A stretch of DNA of 64,000 nucleotides from Mixta mediterraneensis (GCF_014946725.1 NZ_JACFXY010000001.1:682001-746000), one strand, 5' to 3'; counted from the first letter of the stretch, positions 46,398 through 59,185 are shown. A program made the numbers and translations. Notes: generated by a model not told the origin, from the letters alone.

Positions 46398-48758
46398 GTG
46401 AATACGCCCCGCGCAGGTTTCCTGCTCACTCGCCACTGGCGCGACAGCGCACAAGGCACCGAAATCGTCTTCTGGCTGGCCACCGACGAGGGTCCGCAGC
46501 GCGTGGTGCTGCCGGTACAAGAATCGGTGGCGTTCATTCCCTGCGGATTTCAAACGCAGGTTGAAGCGCTGCTGCAAAATGAACGAGAAGTACGCCTTCA
46601 GCCTTTGCAGCTAAAAGATTTTCGCCGCCGCCCGGTATTGGGGCTTTATTGTCAACAGAACCGACAGCTGCAATGGATTGAAAAGAAACTGCGTGAGCAC
46701 GGCATTCCGGTCTACGAAGCGGACATCCGTCCACCCGAGCGCTTTTTAATGGAGCGCTTTATCACAGCGCCAGTGTGGTTCAGCGGCGACACGCAAGGCG
46801 CAAGCGTGATGAACACGCGTCTGAAACCTCATCCTGATTACCGTCCGCCATTGAAATGGGTATCGCTGGATATTGAAACCACTCAGCACGGCGAGCTGTA
46901 TTGCATTGGGCTGGAAGGCTGCGGTCAGCGTCAGGTTTATATGCTCGGTCCGCCTAACGGCGATGCCAGCCAGCTTGATTTCGACCTGATCTATCTCGCC
47001 AGTCGCCCGCAACTGCTGGAAGCGCTCAACAACTGGTTTGCTCAATACGATCCTGATGTGATTATCGGCTGGAACGTGGTGCAGTTTGACTTGCGCGTAT
47101 TACAGAAACACGCCGAGCGCTACAACGTGCCGTTACGTCTGGGGCGTCAGCAGACGCCGCTGGAGTGGCGTGAACACGGGTTTAAGCCGGGGATATTCTT
47201 CGCGCAGGCTACCGGACGCTTGATCATCGACGGCATTGATGCACTAAAATCCGCCTTCTGGACTTTCCCTTCGTTTAGCCTGGAGTCGGTATCGCAACAG
47301 CTATTGGGTGAAGGCAAAGCCATCGATAATCCGTGGCAGCGCATGGAAGAGATCAACTGGCGCTTTGCCAATGATAAACCTGCGCTGGCGCGCTATAACC
47401 TGAAAGACTGCGAACTGGTTACGTGTATTTTCCACAAAACGGACATTATGCCGTTCCTGCTGGAACGCGCGGCGGTTAATGGTTTGGCGGTGGATCGTCA
47501 CGGCGGTTCGGTAGCCGCCTTCAGTCATCTTTATATTCCACGCATGCATCGCGCCGGTTTTGTCGCGCCTAATCTGGGCGACGTGCTGCCGGAAGCCAGC
47601 CCTGGCGGCTACGTGATGGATTCGCGCCCCGGTTTATATGATTCGGTGCTGGTGCTTGACTATAAAAGCCTTTATCCCTCGATCATCCGTACCTTCCTGA
47701 TTGATCCGGTAGGATTGATTGAAGGATTAGCGCATCCTGATGACGCCGATTCAGTGGCAGGGTTCCGCGAAGCACGCTTCTCACGCCAGACGCATTGTTT
47801 ACCCGCTATTGTTGAGCAGATCTGGCAGGGTCGCGAGGCCGCCAAACAACAGGACAATAAACCGCTGTCACAGGCGCTGAAAATTATCATGAACGCCTTT
47901 TATGGCGTGTTAGGCACCAGCGCCTGCCGCTTTTTCGATCCTCGCCTGGCGTCGTCAATCACCCTGCGCGGGCACGCTATCATGCAGCAAACGCGCGAAT
48001 TAATTGAGGCGGAAGGCTTTGATGTGATCTACGGCGATACCGATTCGACCTTCGTCTGGCTAAAATCAGCGCACAGCGAAGAGGACGCCGCAGCCATTGG
48101 TCATCGGCTGGCAGACAAAGTCACTCTTTGGTGGCGCGAACATCTACTCAATGAGTACGGGCTCCAGAGTGCGCTGGAGCTGGAATATGAAAATCATTTC
48201 TGCCGCTTTCTGATGCCCACTATTCGTGGTGCCGAGCAAGGCAGCAAAAAACGCTACGCCGGATTAATCTGTGACGAGAACGGCGAACGTATGGTCTTTA
48301 AAGGGCTGGAGTCGGTGCGAACCGACTGGACGCCGCTGGCGCAGCAGTTTCAGCAAGCGCTATACAGTCGCATTTTCCATCGCCAACCGTGGCAGAATTA
48401 CGTCCGCGAAACCGTGGCAAAGCTACTGGCTGGCGAACTGGACGATCAGCTGATTTATAAAAAACGCCTGCGTCGCCCGTTAAAAGAGTATGAACGTAAC
48501 GTGCCACCACACGTGCGAGCGGCCCGCATTGCCGATGAAGAAAATCGCAAGCTGGGCCGGCCTTTGCAGTATCAAAAGGGTGGACGCATTCGTTACGTCA
48601 TGGCAACGGCCGGGCCAGAGCCGCTGGAAGCGCGCAGCACGCCGCTCGACTATGATCATTACGTTAGTAAGCAGTTACAACCGGTTGCTGATGGCATTTT
48701 GCCTTTTGTCGAGGGTGACTTTGCTACACTTATTACCGGTCAGTTGGGGCTTTTTTGA
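46398..48758 (+). CDS. polB: DNA polymerase II
   Basis: Family B polymerase with 3'-5' proofreading, used in translesion synthesis and replication restart. The 786-residue protein uses a GTG at 46398 with GGAG at 46389-46392; an ATG at 46296 is rejected on homology. The exonuclease motif is [16 protein letters not shown]. Polymerase motifs are [13 protein letters not shown] (A), [12 protein letters not shown] (B) and [10 protein letters not shown] (C). The C-terminus TGQLGLF is a beta-clamp-binding peptide as in E. coli. Confidence 0.97.
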   Translation: MNTPRAGFLLTRHWRDSAQGTEIVFWLATDEGPQRVVLPVQESVAFIPCGFQTQVEALLQNEREVRLQPLQLKDFRRRPVLGLYCQQNRQLQWIEKKLREHGIPVYEADIRPPERFLMERFITAPVWFSGDTQGASVMNTRLKPHPDYRPPLKWVSLDIETTQHGELYCIGLEGCGQRQVYMLGPPNGDASQLDFDLIYLASRPQLLEALNNWFAQYDPDVIIGWNVVQFDLRVLQKHAERYNVPLRLGRQQTPLEWREHGFKPGIFFAQATGRLIIDGIDALKSAFWTFPSFSLESVSQQLLGEGKAIDNPWQRMEEINWRFANDKPALARYNLKDCELVTCIFHKTDIMPFLLERAAVNGLAVDRHGGSVAAFSHLYIPRMHRAGFVAPNLGDVLPEASPGGYVMDSRPGLYDSVLVLDYKSLYPSIIRTFLIDPVGLIEGLAHPDDADSVAGFREARFSRQTHCLPAIVEQIWQGREAAKQQDNKPLSQALKIIMNAFYGVLGTSACRFFDPRLASSITLRGHAIMQQTRELIEAEGFDVIYGDTDSTFVWLKSAHSEEDAAAIGHRLADKVTLWWREHLLNEYGLQSALELEYENHFCRFLMPTIRGAEQGSKKRYAGLICDENGERMVFKGLESVRTDWTPLAQQFQQALYSRIFHRQPWQNYVRETVAKLLAGELDDQLIYKKRLRRPLKEYERNVPPHVRAARIADEENRKLGRPLQYQKGGRIRYVMATAGPEPLEARSTPLDYDHYVSKQLQPVADGILPFVEGDFATLITGQLGLF

Positions 48759-48911
48759 CAGGTGACGAATGCCCTGCCATCCAGTACCATAACACCCTTC
48801 CCAAAACTCACCGCTCTGACACGTTCACCAGACCTTACCGTTTGGTTGACAAGCTATTGCCTGAGTGGGGGGAACACCTTTAAAAACGTTAAAAATTCGA
48901 GCTAAAAATAT

Positions 48912-51818
48912 ATGGTTTTTACATTAGGTCAGCGCTGGATCAGTGATACGGAAAGTGAACTGGGGTTGGGAACCGTCGTTGCGATTGATACACGTATGAT
49001 CACGCTGCTGTTCCCGGCCACAGGCGAAAACCGCCTCTATGCCCGCAATGATTCGCCCATTACCCGTGTCATTTTTAATCCAGGTGATACCGTTACCAGC
49101 CACGAAGGCTGGCAGATGCGGGTCGATGAAGTCCGCAATGAAAATGACCTGATGACCTATATCGGCACGCGCCTTGATATCGAAGAGGACGGCGCGACGC
49201 TGCGCGAAGTGTTGCTCGACAGCAAACTGGTGTTCAGCAAACCCCAGGATCGCCTGTTCGCCGGACAACTTGACCGTATGGATCGTTTTGCTCTGCGCTT
49301 CCGCGCACGTAAATATCAAAGCGAACAGTATCGTTTGCCAACGAGCGGGCTGCGCGGCATGCGAACTAACCTGATCCCGCATCAGCTGCATATCGCCCAT
49401 GATGTCGGTCGTCGTCATGCGCCTCGCGTGCTGCTGGCCGATGAAGTCGGCCTGGGTAAAACCATTGAAGCCGGGATGATTATTCAGCAGCAGTTGCTGG
49501 CCGGTCGTGCCGAACGTGTGTTGATCGTAGTCCCGGAGACGCTGCAGCATCAATGGCTGGTCGAGATGCTGCGCCGCTTTAACCTGCGTTTTGCGCTGTT
49601 TGATGACGATCGCTACAGCGAAGCGCAACACGACAGCGATAACGCCTTTGATACCGAGCAGCTCATTATCTGCTCGCTGGATTTTGTGCGCCGTAATAAG
49701 CAGCGTCTTGAACTGCTGGCCGATGCCGACTGGGATCTGCTGGTGGTAGATGAAGCGCACCATCTGGCATGGCGCGAAGGCGAGCCGAGCCGTGAATATC
49801 AGGTGATTGAACAGCTGGCAGAAAAAACGCCTGGCGTGCTGCTGTTGACCGCAACACCAGAACAGTTGGGCATGGAGAGCCACTTTGCGCGCCTGCGCTT
49901 GCTCGACCCCGATCGTTTCCACGACTTCGCCCAGTTTGTTGAAGAGCAGCAGCATTTCCGCCCGGTCGCCGATGCGGTCGCCTCGCTGCTGGCCGATCAG
50001 GCCATTTCGCAACAGCAGATGAATATCATCAACGAACTGATCGGCGAGCAGGATATAGAGCCGCTGCTACAGGTGGCAAACAGCGATCGCGACGGTAAGC
50101 AGGAAGCCCGCAAAGAGCTGATTTCAATGTTGATGGATCGCCACGGCACCAGCCGCGTACTGTTCCGTAACACGCGTAACGGTGTGAAAGGCTTCCCCAA
50201 ACGCGAGCTGCATCAGATTCGCCTGCCGCTGCCGGCGCAGTATCAAACGGCGATCAAAGTTTCCAGCATCATGGGCACGCGAAAAAGTGCCGAGGAACGC
50301 GCCCGCGATTTGCTCTATCCAGAACAGATTTATCAGGAGTTCGAAGGCGATAGCGGCACCTGGTGGAATTTCGATCCGCGCGTGGAGTGGCTATTGGGTT
50401 ATCTCACCAGCAACCGCAAAGAAAAGGTGCTGGTGATCTGCGCCAAAGCTGCCACCGCGCTGCAACTTGAGCAGGTGCTGCGCGAGCGTGAAGGTATCCG
50501 CGCCGCCGTATTTCATGAAGGCTTATCGATCATTGAGCGCGATCGGGCTGCCGCGTGGTTTGCGTCCGAAGAGAATGGCGCACAGGTGCTGCTGTGTTCA
50601 GAAATCGGTTCTGAAGGGCGTAATTTCCAGTTTGCCAGCCGCCTGGTGATGTTTGATTTGCCCGCGAACCCAGACTTGCTGGAACAGCGTATCGGTCGCC
50701 TGGATCGTATCGGTCAGATGCATGACATTCAGATTCTGGTGCCATGGCTGGAAAAAACCGCTCAGGCGGTGTTGTTGCGCTGGTATCACGAAGGACTGGA
50801 TGCGTTTGAGCACACTTGTCCAACCGGCCGTACCGTTTACGATAGCGTGCATTCGCAGCTGATTAACTACCTTGCCGCACCGGAAAATAATGAAGGCTTT
50901 GACGCGTTTATTGTTGAATGCCGCAAGCAGCATGAAGCGTTGAAATCGCAGCTGGAACAGGGGCGTGACCGGTTACTGGAGCTGAACTCCAACGGCGGCG
51001 AAACAGCCCAGGCGCTGGCTAACGCCATCGCCGAACAGGACAATGATACCGATCTGGTGAATTTTGCCCTCAACCTGTTTGATATTGTGGGGATTAATCA
51101 GGAAGATCGCAGCGATAATCTGATCGTGCTGACGCCATCCGATCATATGCTGGTGCCGGATTTTCCTGGCCTGCCAGAAGATGGCTGCACCATCACCTTT
51201 AACCGCGCCCAGGCATTATCCCGCGAAGATACGCAGTTTATTACCTGGGAACATCCGTTGATTCGCAACGGCCTCGATTTGATTCTTTCTGGTGATACTG
51301 GCAGCTGCGCGCTGTCGTTGCTGAAGAACAAAGCGCTGCCAGTCGGCACGTTGCTGGTTGAGATGATCTATGTGGTTGAAGCCCAGGCCCCGAAAAACTT
51401 GCAGCTAACGCGATTCCTGCCCCCTACGCCCATTCGTTTGTTGCTGGATCGTAACGGTACTAATTTGGCGGCCAAAGTGGAATTCGAAAGCTTTAACCGC
51501 CAGTTGAATGCGGTTAACCGGCATACAGCCAGCAAGCTGGTGAATGCGGTGCAACAGGATGTGCATGCCATTCTGACGCAGGCTGAAGATAGCGTAGCGA
51601 GCGAAGCACGCGCGGTGATTGATATTGCCCGTCGTGAAGCCGACGAAAAACTGGGCGCTGAATTGTCGCGTCTCCAGGCGCTGAAGGCCGTCAATCCGAC
51701 GATTCGTGAAGACGAAATTGAAGCGCTGGAAAGCAATCGCCAACAGGTACTGGAGCACCTCGACCAGGCCAACTGGCGGCTTGATGCGCTACGTTTGATT
51801 GTCGTCACCCACCAATAA
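48912..51818 (+). CDS. rapA: RNA polymerase-associated ATPase RapA (HepA)
   Basis: SWI2/SNF2 ATPase that binds RNA polymerase and promotes its recycling. The 968-residue length equals E. coli. It has an N-terminal Tudor-like region ([20 protein letters not shown]), Walker [15 protein letters not shown], the DEAH box VVDEAHHL, and helicase motifs V/VI in [13 protein letters not shown] and [13 protein letters not shown] terminator hairpin follows its stop at 51825-51847. Confidence 0.98.
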   Translation: MVFTLGQRWISDTESELGLGTVVAIDTRMITLLFPATGENRLYARNDSPITRVIFNPGDTVTSHEGWQMRVDEVRNENDLMTYIGTRLDIEEDGATLREVLLDSKLVFSKPQDRLFAGQLDRMDRFALRFRARKYQSEQYRLPTSGLRGMRTNLIPHQLHIAHDVGRRHAPRVLLADEVGLGKTIEAGMIIQQQLLAGRAERVLIVVPETLQHQWLVEMLRRFNLRFALFDDDRYSEAQHDSDNAFDTEQLIICSLDFVRRNKQRLELLADADWDLLVVDEAHHLAWREGEPSREYQVIEQLAEKTPGVLLLTATPEQLGMESHFARLRLLDPDRFHDFAQFVEEQQHFRPVADAVASLLADQAISQQQMNIINELIGEQDIEPLLQVANSDRDGKQEARKELISMLMDRHGTSRVLFRNTRNGVKGFPKRELHQIRLPLPAQYQTAIKVSSIMGTRKSAEERARDLLYPEQIYQEFEGDSGTWWNFDPRVEWLLGYLTSNRKEKVLVICAKAATALQLEQVLREREGIRAAVFHEGLSIIERDRAAAWFASEENGAQVLLCSEIGSEGRNFQFASRLVMFDLPANPDLLEQRIGRLDRIGQMHDIQILVPWLEKTAQAVLLRWYHEGLDAFEHTCPTGRTVYDSVHSQLINYLAAPENNEGFDAFIVECRKQHEALKSQLEQGRDRLLELNSNGGETAQALANAIAEQDNDTDLVNFALNLFDIVGINQEDRSDNLIVLTPSDHMLVPDFPGLPEDGCTITFNRAQALSREDTQFITWEHPLIRNGLDLILSGDTGSCALSLLKNKALPVGTLLVEMIYVVEAQAPKNLQLTRFLPPTPIRLLLDRNGTNLAAKVEFESFNRQLNAVNRHTASKLVNAVQQDVHAILTQAEDSVASEARAVIDIARREADEKLGAELSRLQALKAVNPTIREDEIEALESNRQQVLEHLDQANWRLDALRLIVVTHQ

Positions 51819-51824
51819 AATTCA

Positions 51825-51847
51825 GGGGTCTGGCGGCCCCGTTTTTT
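51825..51847 (+). terminator. terminator between rapA and rluA, adjoining the rluA ribosome binding site
   Basis: GGGG (51825-51828) and CCCC (51837-51840) with an 8-base loop, then G and six T. It runs straight into the rluA SD (TTGGA). Confidence 0.65.
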
Positions 51848-51857
51848 GGAATATAGC

Positions 51858-52511
51858 ATGGAACCTTACAATCCGCCGCTTGAACCCTGGTTGCACATCC
51901 TTTATCAGGATGATCACATCATGGTGGTGAACAAGCCCAGCGGCCTGCTTTCTGTTCCGGGTCGGCTGGAAGAGCATAAAGACAGCGTGATGACGCGCAT
52001 TCAGCGCGATTTCCCGCAGGCGGAATCAGTGCATCGTCTTGATATGGCCACCAGCGGCGTCATCGTGGTGGCGCTGACTAAATCAGCAGAACGCGAGCTT
52101 AAGCGTCAGTTTCGCGAGCGCGAACCCTCAAAAACTTATGTGGCCTGCGTTTGGGGCCATCCGACTGTAGAGAAAGGACAGATAGATTTACCACTGATTT
52201 GCGACTGGCCGAATCGGCCAAAACAAAAGGTCTGTTTTGAGAGCGGAAAAGCAGCGCAAACGGAATATCAGGTGATGGAGTATTTGGCGAATAACTGCGC
52301 ACGCGTATCGTTGAAGCCGATTACCGGACGCTCGCACCAGCTGCGTGTGCATATGCTGGCGCTGGGACATCCGATATTAGGCGATAACTTTTATGCGCAC
52401 CCGGAAGCCAAAGCGATGGCAGCGAGACTGCTGCTGCATGCAGAGACGCTGACCATCATCCATCCAAAGTTTGGTAATGCGATGACGTTTCGTCAGCCCG
52501 CAGATTTTTAA
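51858..52511 (+). CDS. rluA: dual-specificity pseudouridine synthase RluA (23S rRNA 746 / tRNA 32)
   Basis: Converts U746 of 23S rRNA and U32 of several tRNAs to pseudouridine. The 217-residue RluA-family protein carries the catalytic motif ESVHRLDMATSGV with its Asp, and KPITGRSHQLRVHMLALGHPILGD. The ATG at 51858 gives MEPYNPPLEPW, matching E. coli after its first residues; an in-frame TTG at 51846 lies in the terminator U-tract. Confidence 0.96.
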   Translation: MEPYNPPLEPWLHILYQDDHIMVVNKPSGLLSVPGRLEEHKDSVMTRIQRDFPQAESVHRLDMATSGVIVVALTKSAERELKRQFREREPSKTYVACVWGHPTVEKGQIDLPLICDWPNRPKQKVCFESGKAAQTEYQVMEYLANNCARVSLKPITGRSHQLRVHMLALGHPILGDNFYAHPEAKAMAARLLLHAETLTIIHPKFGNAMTFRQPADF

Positions 52512-52663
52512 CCGGTACGGGACAGCGCCTGGCTCGCCAGAGCAGATTTCCTGCGGCATATTTTAGATAAAGGATTATCAGGCGTAAGCGTTGCAAGCCG
52601 TTCAGGTGGCGACCCACGCCCCGCTTGCGGGGCACAGGGCCGTGAGGCAGGCGAGGCGCTGAA
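52512..52663. other. rluA-djlA convergent spacer with a palindrome
   Basis: Contains GCCCCGCTTGCGGGGC (about 52618-52633), a strong stem-loop without a U-tract on either side. It might be a REP-like element or a terminator remnant; no second copy was noticed in the window. Confidence 0.4.
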
Positions 52664-53476
52664 TTATTTGAATCCTTTCTCTTTTCTGATGAGATCGTAA
52701 GCCGCCTGGATTTCCTGCGTTTTCTGCTTCGCCATCTCCATCATCTCTGGCGGCAAGCCTTTCGCGACCAGCTTATCGGGATGATGTTCGCTCATCAGCT
52801 TGCGGTAGGCGCGTTTAATGACGGTAATAACATCGCTGCTTTTTACCCCTAGCACACTGCAGGCATCTTCCAGCGTGGGACCGCCTGGCTTCTGCTGGAA
52901 ACCGCCATACGAAGAACTCTGCCGCCCGCCAAACTGCTGACCGCCTTCCATCATACGCAGAAACTGGTCGAATTGCGTGCGCGAAATCCCTAACTCTTCT
53001 GCAATCACATACAGAACCTGGCGTTCGTTAGGATGCAGCGAACCATCGGCAAACGCCGCCTGAATCTGAATTTCCAGAAACATCCGAATCAGGTCAAAAC
53101 GGCCAAAGCAGACGCTACGAAACTCACGCAATTTGCTACGCAGCGGATAGTCGCCCTGCTTGCCTTCCCGGAAGGCGCGTTGCGCCGCGGTGCGTGATTC
53201 ACCGTGTAGCTGCATACGCTCCATTAATAAAGAAGCAATCTGAATATCTGCTTCGGTGACGCGCCCTTTTGACTTAGTCAAATGGCCCATCACCTGAAAA
53301 GTGGTGCTGAAAAACAGCGTCTGGCGCGTCTGATTATTTGAGAAGTAAGCCTTGCCCTGCGCGCCGCGAACTTTGTCAATCATGTGACCAATGATCAAAC
53401 CGATCACTACTCCCCAAAAGCCTGCACCGGAAATCAATCCCAATAGCAGACCTACAACTTTTCCCCAGTAGCGCAT
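52664..53476 (-). CDS. djlA: co-chaperone DjlA
   Basis: Membrane-anchored J-domain protein that stimulates DnaK; in E. coli it is linked to capsule (colanic acid) induction through Rcs. The 270-residue product has an N-terminal glycine-rich membrane segment ([20 protein letters not shown]), a central TerB-like domain, a Gln/Gly/Ser linker, and a C-terminal J domain with the HPD motif in [11 protein letters not shown]. It diverges from lptD across 182 bases. Confidence 0.96.
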   Translation of the reverse strand: MRYWGKVVGLLLGLISGAGFWGVVIGLIIGHMIDKVRGAQGKAYFSNNQTRQTLFFSTTFQVMGHLTKSKGRVTEADIQIASLLMERMQLHGESRTAAQRAFREGKQGDYPLRSKLREFRSVCFGRFDLIRMFLEIQIQAAFADGSLHPNERQVLYVIAEELGISRTQFDQFLRMMEGGQQFGGRQSSSYGGFQQKPGGPTLEDACSVLGVKSSDVITVIKRAYRKLMSEHHPDKLVAKGLPPEMMEMAKQKTQEIQAAYDLIRKEKGFK

Positions 53477-53658
53477 AAACTCCTCAATTCGCCATGCTTG
53501 CGGCTGAAAATTGCATTATCATACCTGTCATTTATCTCAGCGCCTAACGGCAACGCGGACAGACACGGATTAACACTGGCGCAACGCCGGGCAGTAAGTT
53601 AGTCTCTGACCGGATTGTCGGCATGATGCCAGTTTTCATGGAATTCTCGATACCGCGT

Positions 53659-56037
53659 ATGAAAAAACGTATACCTACTCTGCTGGCCACCCTGATTGGT
53701 GCCGCCCTTACCAGTCAGCATGCTCTCGCCGACGATTTGATGTCGCAGTGTATGTTAGGCGTGCCGAGCTATAACCGTCCGCTGGTGAACGGCACCACCA
53801 ATGAGCTGCCCGTAACCATTCACTCGGAATCTGCCAAAGGTAATTATCCTGATGACGCGGTATTTACCGGTAATGTGAACATCGAACAGGGCAATAGCCG
53901 CCTGCAATCAGATGAAGTGCAGCTTCATCAACGTCAGCAGGAAGGGCAAACCACGCCGGTACGTACCGTTGACGCCCTCGGTAATGTGCACTATGACGAC
54001 AATCAGGTCATCCTGAAAGGTCCGAAAGCCTGGTCAAATCTGAACAGTAAAGACACCAATGTCTGGAATGGTGACTACCAGATGGTGGGGCGCCAGGGGC
54101 GCGGCACCGCCGATCAGATGAAACTGCGCGGCAACAACCGCTATACCATTCTGGAGAATGGCAGCTTTACTTCATGTCTGCCCGGCTATAACAGCTGGAG
54201 CGTGGTCGGCTCTGAAGTGATTCAGGACCGTGAAGAGGAAGTGGCTGAAATCTGGAACGCCCGCTTCAAGATTGGGTCAGTGCCGATCTTCTATAGCCCT
54301 TACCTGCAACTACCGATTGGCGATCGTCGCCGCTCTGGCTTCTTGATCCCTAACGCAAAATACGGCAGCAGCAAAGGCTTTGAGTTCATTCTGCCGTATT
54401 ACTGGAACATTGCGCCACAGGCTGATGCCACAATTACGCCGCACTACATGAGCAAACGCGGCTTGCAGTTACAGAATGAATTCCGCTATTTGACTAAAGC
54501 TGGCGCGGGTCTGGTCGAGTTTGATTATCTGGCCTCTGACGATCAGTACGACAAAGACAAAGCGGTGCGTGGTATCGCGCAGGATGACAACTCAGATCGT
54601 TGGTTATTCTACTGGCGTCATGCCGGTATTTACGATCAACACTGGCGCTTCAACGCCGATTACACCAAAGTCAGCGACAAATATTACTTCAACGATCTCG
54701 ACTCGGATTACTACAGCTCAACCGACGGTTACGCCACGCAAAAATTCAGCGTAGGCTACGCTGATACCAACTGGGATGCCACGCTTTCGAGTAAAGATTT
54801 CCAGGTATTTGGTAACACCAGCAACAGCAATGTGTATCGTGCTTTGCCGCAGCTAGATCTGAATTTCTATCAGAATGATATGGGGCCATTTGACGGGCGC
54901 GTTTATGCACAGGCGGTGAAATTCACCAACGTCAGTCATCACTACCCTGAAGCCACCCGTTTGCATGTCGAGCCTACGCTGGATCTGCCGCTCTCAAACG
55001 GCTGGGCCAGTCTTGATACTGAAGCGAAGTTCCTGGCAACGCATTACGAACAAGAGAACGTTGATTACTACAATAATAATATTGCGGGACAGTCAGGCAG
55101 CATGAGCGGCCAGCTGAAAAATTCCGTCAACCGCACCCTGCCGCAGTTCAAAATTGATGGGCGCATGGTGTTTGACCGCAATATGGACTGGGCGGAAGGC
55201 TACACGCAGACGCTGGAACCGCGCGTTCAATACCTTTATATCCCCTATCGCAACCAAAGCAACATCTACCCATACGACTCCACGCTGCTGCAAACTGACT
55301 ATACCGGTTTGTTCCGCGACCGTACTTATAGCGGCCTGGATCGCATCGCATCGGCGAATGAAGTCGCAACCGGCGTGACGACGCGTATTTATGATAACGA
55401 TCTGGTTGAACGTTTTAACGTTTCTGTTGGTCAAATCTACTCGTTTACCCCTTCGCGCACTGGAGTGAATGAATCCAGTGACCAGGATGACACCGGCAGC
55501 CTGATCTGGGCAGGTGATACATACTGGAAAATTAGCGATCGTTGGGGCGTTCGGGGCGGCATGCAGTATGACACCAAGCTGGATAACGTCTCTCAGGGAA
55601 ATGCAGTGCTGGAGTACCGTCGCGACGCCGATCGTATGGTGCAGCTGAGCTATCGTTACAGCAGCCCTGAATACGTCGCCACTGCCCTGAATAATGCAGG
55701 TTTGGTAGATAACCCGATTTATAAAAACGGGATTTCTCAGGTCGGTGCGACCGGCAGCTGGCCGATTGCGGATGCCTGGTCTGTGGTAGGCGCTTACTAC
55801 TACGACACGCGCAACAACAGACCGGCATCGCAGCTGATTGGTCTGCAATACAGCTCATGCTGTTACGCTATTCGTCTGGGTTACGAGCGCAAAATCAACG
55901 GCTGGGAAAATAACGACAGCGAGTACGACAACCAAATCTCATTCAACATCGAGCTGCGTGGTCTGAGTTCCAACTATGGCTTAGGGACTGACCAGATGCT
56001 GCATCAGGGGATTATCCCTTACCAGCGCGCTTTCTGA
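53659..56037 (+). CDS. lptD: LPS-assembly outer-membrane protein LptD
   Basis: Outer-membrane beta-barrel that, with LptE, inserts LPS into the outer leaflet. The 792-residue protein is slightly longer than E. coli (784). A signal peptide ([20 protein letters not shown], cleavage near ALA-D) is followed by the N-terminal OstA domain and a large barrel. The four cysteines for its interdomain disulfides are present: SQCMLG, TSCLPG and the pair SSCCYA. The ATG at 53659 is preferred to 53623 because it gives MKKRIPTLL. surA follows after 54 bases. Confidence 0.97.
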   Translation: MKKRIPTLLATLIGAALTSQHALADDLMSQCMLGVPSYNRPLVNGTTNELPVTIHSESAKGNYPDDAVFTGNVNIEQGNSRLQSDEVQLHQRQQEGQTTPVRTVDALGNVHYDDNQVILKGPKAWSNLNSKDTNVWNGDYQMVGRQGRGTADQMKLRGNNRYTILENGSFTSCLPGYNSWSVVGSEVIQDREEEVAEIWNARFKIGSVPIFYSPYLQLPIGDRRRSGFLIPNAKYGSSKGFEFILPYYWNIAPQADATITPHYMSKRGLQLQNEFRYLTKAGAGLVEFDYLASDDQYDKDKAVRGIAQDDNSDRWLFYWRHAGIYDQHWRFNADYTKVSDKYYFNDLDSDYYSSTDGYATQKFSVGYADTNWDATLSSKDFQVFGNTSNSNVYRALPQLDLNFYQNDMGPFDGRVYAQAVKFTNVSHHYPEATRLHVEPTLDLPLSNGWASLDTEAKFLATHYEQENVDYYNNNIAGQSGSMSGQLKNSVNRTLPQFKIDGRMVFDRNMDWAEGYTQTLEPRVQYLYIPYRNQSNIYPYDSTLLQTDYTGLFRDRTYSGLDRIASANEVATGVTTRIYDNDLVERFNVSVGQIYSFTPSRTGVNESSDQDDTGSLIWAGDTYWKISDRWGVRGGMQYDTKLDNVSQGNAVLEYRRDADRMVQLSYRYSSPEYVATALNNAGLVDNPIYKNGISQVGATGSWPIADAWSVVGAYYYDTRNNRPASQLIGLQYSSCCYAIRLGYERKINGWENNDSEYDNQISFNIELRGLSSNYGLGTDQMLHQGIIPYQRAF

Positions 56038-56091
56038 TGTTGTGATATTTGACAGGCAATCCCGCAGTGCGGAAATAACAATGGATAAAGT

Positions 56092-57387
56092 ATGAAGAAC
56101 TGGAGAATGCTGATTCTTGGTGTGGCGTTGAGTGCCAACACTGCGTTCGCAGCACCACAAATGGTTGATAAAGTTGCAGCCGTGGTCAATAACGGCGTGG
56201 TTCTTGAGAGTGACGTTGACAGCATGATGAGCACGGTCAAATCCCAGGCGCAGCAGGCGGGTCAGCAATTGCCAGACGACAAAACGTTGCGCCACCAGAT
56301 CCTTGAACGTCAGATCATGGACAATATTATTCTGCAAATGGGCGAGAAAGCGGGTCTGCAGATTACCGATCAGCAGTTGGATCAGGCCATTCAGAACATT
56401 GCGGGTCAGAACCATATGAGCATGGATCAGCTACGCAGCCGCCTGGCTTACGATGGAATGAATTACAACGTTTATCGTGCGCAGATCCGCAAAGAGATGC
56501 TGATCACCGAAGTACGTAATAATGAAGTGCGCCGTCGCGTGTCAATATTGCCGCAGGAAGTCGATACGCTATCGACGCAGATCGCCTCGCAAAATTCCCA
56601 GGGCACGGAACTCAACATCAGTCACATTTTGCTGCCGCTGCCGGAAAACCCGACGCAACAGCAGGTTGACGATCAGGAAGCGCTGGCCAAACAGCTGGTT
56701 GGCGAACTGAAAAATGGTGCTGATTTTGGCAAACTGGCGGTCACTTACTCTGCCGACTCACAAGCGCTGAAAGGCGGCAATATGGGTTGGGGTAAAATTG
56801 AAGAGCTGCCGACATTGTTTGCCCAGGCGCTGGCCACCGCCAAAAAAGGCGATATTGTTGGCCCGGTCCGCTCCGGTGTGGGTTTCCATATTCTGAAAGT
56901 GAATGATTTACGCGGCGAGAGTAAAAATATTTCGGTAACCGAAGTGCATGCTCGCCACATTTTATTGAAACCCTCACCGATATTAACGGACGATCAGGCG
57001 CGCGCCAAACTGCAGCAGATTGCCGCAGACATCAGCAGCGGCAAAACGACGTTTGCCGCCGCAGCGAAGCAGTTCTCTGACGATCCGGGTTCAGCGAATC
57101 AGGGCGGCGACTTAGGCTGGAGCTCACCAGAGGCTTATGATCCGGCGTTCCGCGATGCATTGTTGCGCCTGCAAAAAGGCCAAACCAGTCAGCCGGTGCA
57201 CTCCTCCTTCGGCTGGCATTTGATTCAACTGCTGGATACGCGCCAGGTTGATAAAACCGATGCGGCGCAGAAAGAGCGTGCTTATCGTCTGCTGTTCAAC
57301 CGTAAATTCGCAGAAGAAGCGCAGACCTGGATGCAGGAACAGCGCGCCGGGGCTTACGTGAAAATTTTGGACAACAATGCGCAGTAA
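56092..57387 (+). CDS. surA: periplasmic chaperone/peptidyl-prolyl isomerase SurA
   Basis: Chaperone for outer-membrane proteins, LptD among them. The 431-residue product has a signal peptide ([20 protein letters not shown]), an N-terminal chaperone domain ([19 protein letters not shown]), and two parvulin domains, each beginning with a histidine-isoleucine strand: NISHILLPL and VHARHILLK. The GGNMGWG and GGDLGWS turns mark both PPIase domains. pdxA starts inside its last codons. Confidence 0.97.
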   Translation: MKNWRMLILGVALSANTAFAAPQMVDKVAAVVNNGVVLESDVDSMMSTVKSQAQQAGQQLPDDKTLRHQILERQIMDNIILQMGEKAGLQITDQQLDQAIQNIAGQNHMSMDQLRSRLAYDGMNYNVYRAQIRKEMLITEVRNNEVRRRVSILPQEVDTLSTQIASQNSQGTELNISHILLPLPENPTQQQVDDQEALAKQLVGELKNGADFGKLAVTYSADSQALKGGNMGWGKIEELPTLFAQALATAKKGDIVGPVRSGVGFHILKVNDLRGESKNISVTEVHARHILLKPSPILTDDQARAKLQQIAADISSGKTTFAAAAKQFSDDPGSANQGGDLGWSSPEAYDPAFRDALLRLQKGQTSQPVHSSFGWHLIQLLDTRQVDKTDAAQKERAYRLLFNRKFAEEAQTWMQEQRAGAYVKILDNNAQ

Positions 57388-58369
57388 TTTCCGTGTAGCG
57401 ATCACGCCCGGCGAACCCGCCGGGATTGGTCCCGACCTGACCATTCAGCTGGCACAGCAAAACTGGCCGGTTGAACTGGTGGTTTGCGCCGCTCCAGAAG
57501 TGTTATATCAACGTGCCGCCCAACTTGGGCTACCTCTGACGTTGCGCGATTATCAACCCGGTGTTGCGGCACAGCCGCAACAGGCGGGCACGTTGACCGT
57601 GCTGCCGATCGCCACACCACAGCCGGTTAAGCCTGGCGAATTGTGTATGGCCAACAGCGAGTATGTATTAGCCACGCTGGCACGTGCCTGTGACGGTTGT
57701 CTGGACGGTGAATTTGCCGCGCTGATAACGGGTCCGGTGCACAAAGGCGTCATCAACGACGCTGGCATCCCTTTTACCGGCCATACCGAATTTTTTGCTG
57801 ACCGGGCGGGTGGACATCGTGTCGTGATGATGCTGGCAACCGAAGAGCTTCGCGTGGCCTTAGCGACCACGCATCTGCCGTTAAAAGATGTTTCCGCCGC
57901 CATTACCCGTGACAGCCTGCACGAAGTCATTACCATCCTGCATAACGATTTACGGCAGAAGTTCGCCATCGCCCAACCGCATATTTTCGTGTGTGGCCTT
58001 AACCCGCACGCCGGTGAAGGCGGCCATATGGGCCGGGAAGAGATTGAAATCATTACTCCTGCCCTGAATGAATTACGCCAGCAAGGTATGCAACTGACCG
58101 GCCCGCTGCCAGCGGATACCCTGTTCCAGCCGAAATATCTGCAACATGCTGATGCGGTGCTGGCGATGTATCACGATCAGGGATTGCCAGTACTAAAATT
58201 TCAGGGGTTTGGTCGCGCGGTAAATATCACCCTCGGCCTGCCCTTTATCCGGACGTCAGTCGATCACGGCACCGCGCTAGAATTAGCCGGTCTGGGACAG
58301 GCAGAACCGGGCAGCTTTATCACGGCGCTTAACCTCGCCATCACTATGATCAAGAGCAGTAATGAATAA
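57377..58369 (+). CDS. pdxA: 4-hydroxythreonine-4-phosphate dehydrogenase
   Basis: NAD-dependent enzyme of DXP-dependent pyridoxal phosphate synthesis. The 330-residue product carries [41 protein letters not shown], and zinc histidines in [10 protein letters not shown] and [11 protein letters not shown]. It starts 11 bases within surA and overlaps rsmA by 8 bases. Confidence 0.97.
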   Translation: MRSNFRVAITPGEPAGIGPDLTIQLAQQNWPVELVVCAAPEVLYQRAAQLGLPLTLRDYQPGVAAQPQQAGTLTVLPIATPQPVKPGELCMANSEYVLATLARACDGCLDGEFAALITGPVHKGVINDAGIPFTGHTEFFADRAGGHRVVMMLATEELRVALATTHLPLKDVSAAITRDSLHEVITILHNDLRQKFAIAQPHIFVCGLNPHAGEGGHMGREEIEIITPALNELRQQGMQLTGPLPADTLFQPKYLQHADAVLAMYHDQGLPVLKFQGFGRAVNITLGLPFIRTSVDHGTALELAGLGQAEPGSFITALNLAITMIKSSNE

Positions 58370-59183
58370 TCGCGTCCATCAGGGGCACTACGCCCGTAAA
58401 CGTTTCGGGCAGAATTTCCTGAACGATCAGTACATTATCGAGAGCATTGTCTCTGCCATTCATCCACAGCGCGATCAGGCGCTGGTGGAAATCGGTCCCG
58501 GCCTCGGCGCATTGACCGAACCCGTAGGGGAGCGCCTCGATAGCTTAACGGTTGTGGAGCTGGATCGCGATCTGGCGGCACGCCTGCAGACGCATCCGTT
58601 TCTCGGTCCAAAGCTGACCATCTTCCAGCAAGATGCGATGACTTTCGATTTTGCCGCGCTGGCGCAGGAAAAAGGCCAGCCGCTACGCGTATTCGGTAAT
58701 CTGCCGTACAATATTTCGACTCCGCTGATGTTTCACCTTTTCAGCTATACTGGTTCGATTAAAGACATGCACTTCATGTTGCAGAAAGAAGTGGTGAATC
58801 GCCTGGTGGCTGGTCCCGGTAGCAAAGCGTATGGACGTCTTAGCGTGATGGCGCAATATTACTGTCAGGTGATTCCGGTGCTGGAAGTGCCTCCGCACTC
58901 TTTCACGCCGCCGCCTAAAGTGGATTCTGCCGTGGTGCGTTTGGTGCCGTTTACCGCGCCGCCGCATCCGGTAACTGATGTGCGTTTACTGAGCCGTATC
59001 ACTACTGAAGCCTTTGGTCAGCGCCGCAAAACGCTACGCAACAGCCTCAGTTATATGGTGTCAGCCGGCGCACTGGAAGAACTGTCAATTGACTCGACAT
59101 TGCGTGCCGAAAACATCTCGGTTGCGCAGTATTGCCAGTTAGCAAACTGGCTGGCGAAACATCAGGGTGAAGCGCAGGAGTAG
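58362..59183 (+). CDS. rsmA: 16S rRNA dimethyladenosine transferase RsmA (KsgA)
   Basis: Dimethylates A1518 and A1519 of 16S rRNA, a late check on 30S assembly. The 273-residue length equals E. coli. Motifs are the N-terminal [12 protein letters not shown], the SAM loop [20 protein letters not shown], and motif [14 protein letters not shown]. It overlaps the end of pdxA and is two bases before apaG. Confidence 0.98.
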   Translation: MNNRVHQGHYARKRFGQNFLNDQYIIESIVSAIHPQRDQALVEIGPGLGALTEPVGERLDSLTVVELDRDLAARLQTHPFLGPKLTIFQQDAMTFDFAALAQEKGQPLRVFGNLPYNISTPLMFHLFSYTGSIKDMHFMLQKEVVNRLVAGPGSKAYGRLSVMAQYYCQVIPVLEVPPHSFTPPPKVDSAVVRLVPFTAPPHPVTDVRLLSRITTEAFGQRRKTLRNSLSYMVSAGALEELSIDSTLRAENISVAQYCQLANWLAKHQGEAQE

Positions 59184-59185
59184 TT

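Noticed and set aside
48924-50012. 362-codon minus-strand frame opposite rapA
   Set aside because: Antisense to the conserved rapA coding sequence; Gln/His-rich low-complexity translation without a known fold or SD.
55093-55848. 251-codon minus-strand frame opposite lptD
   Set aside because: Mirror of the lptD coding sequence with no homology or regulatory signals.
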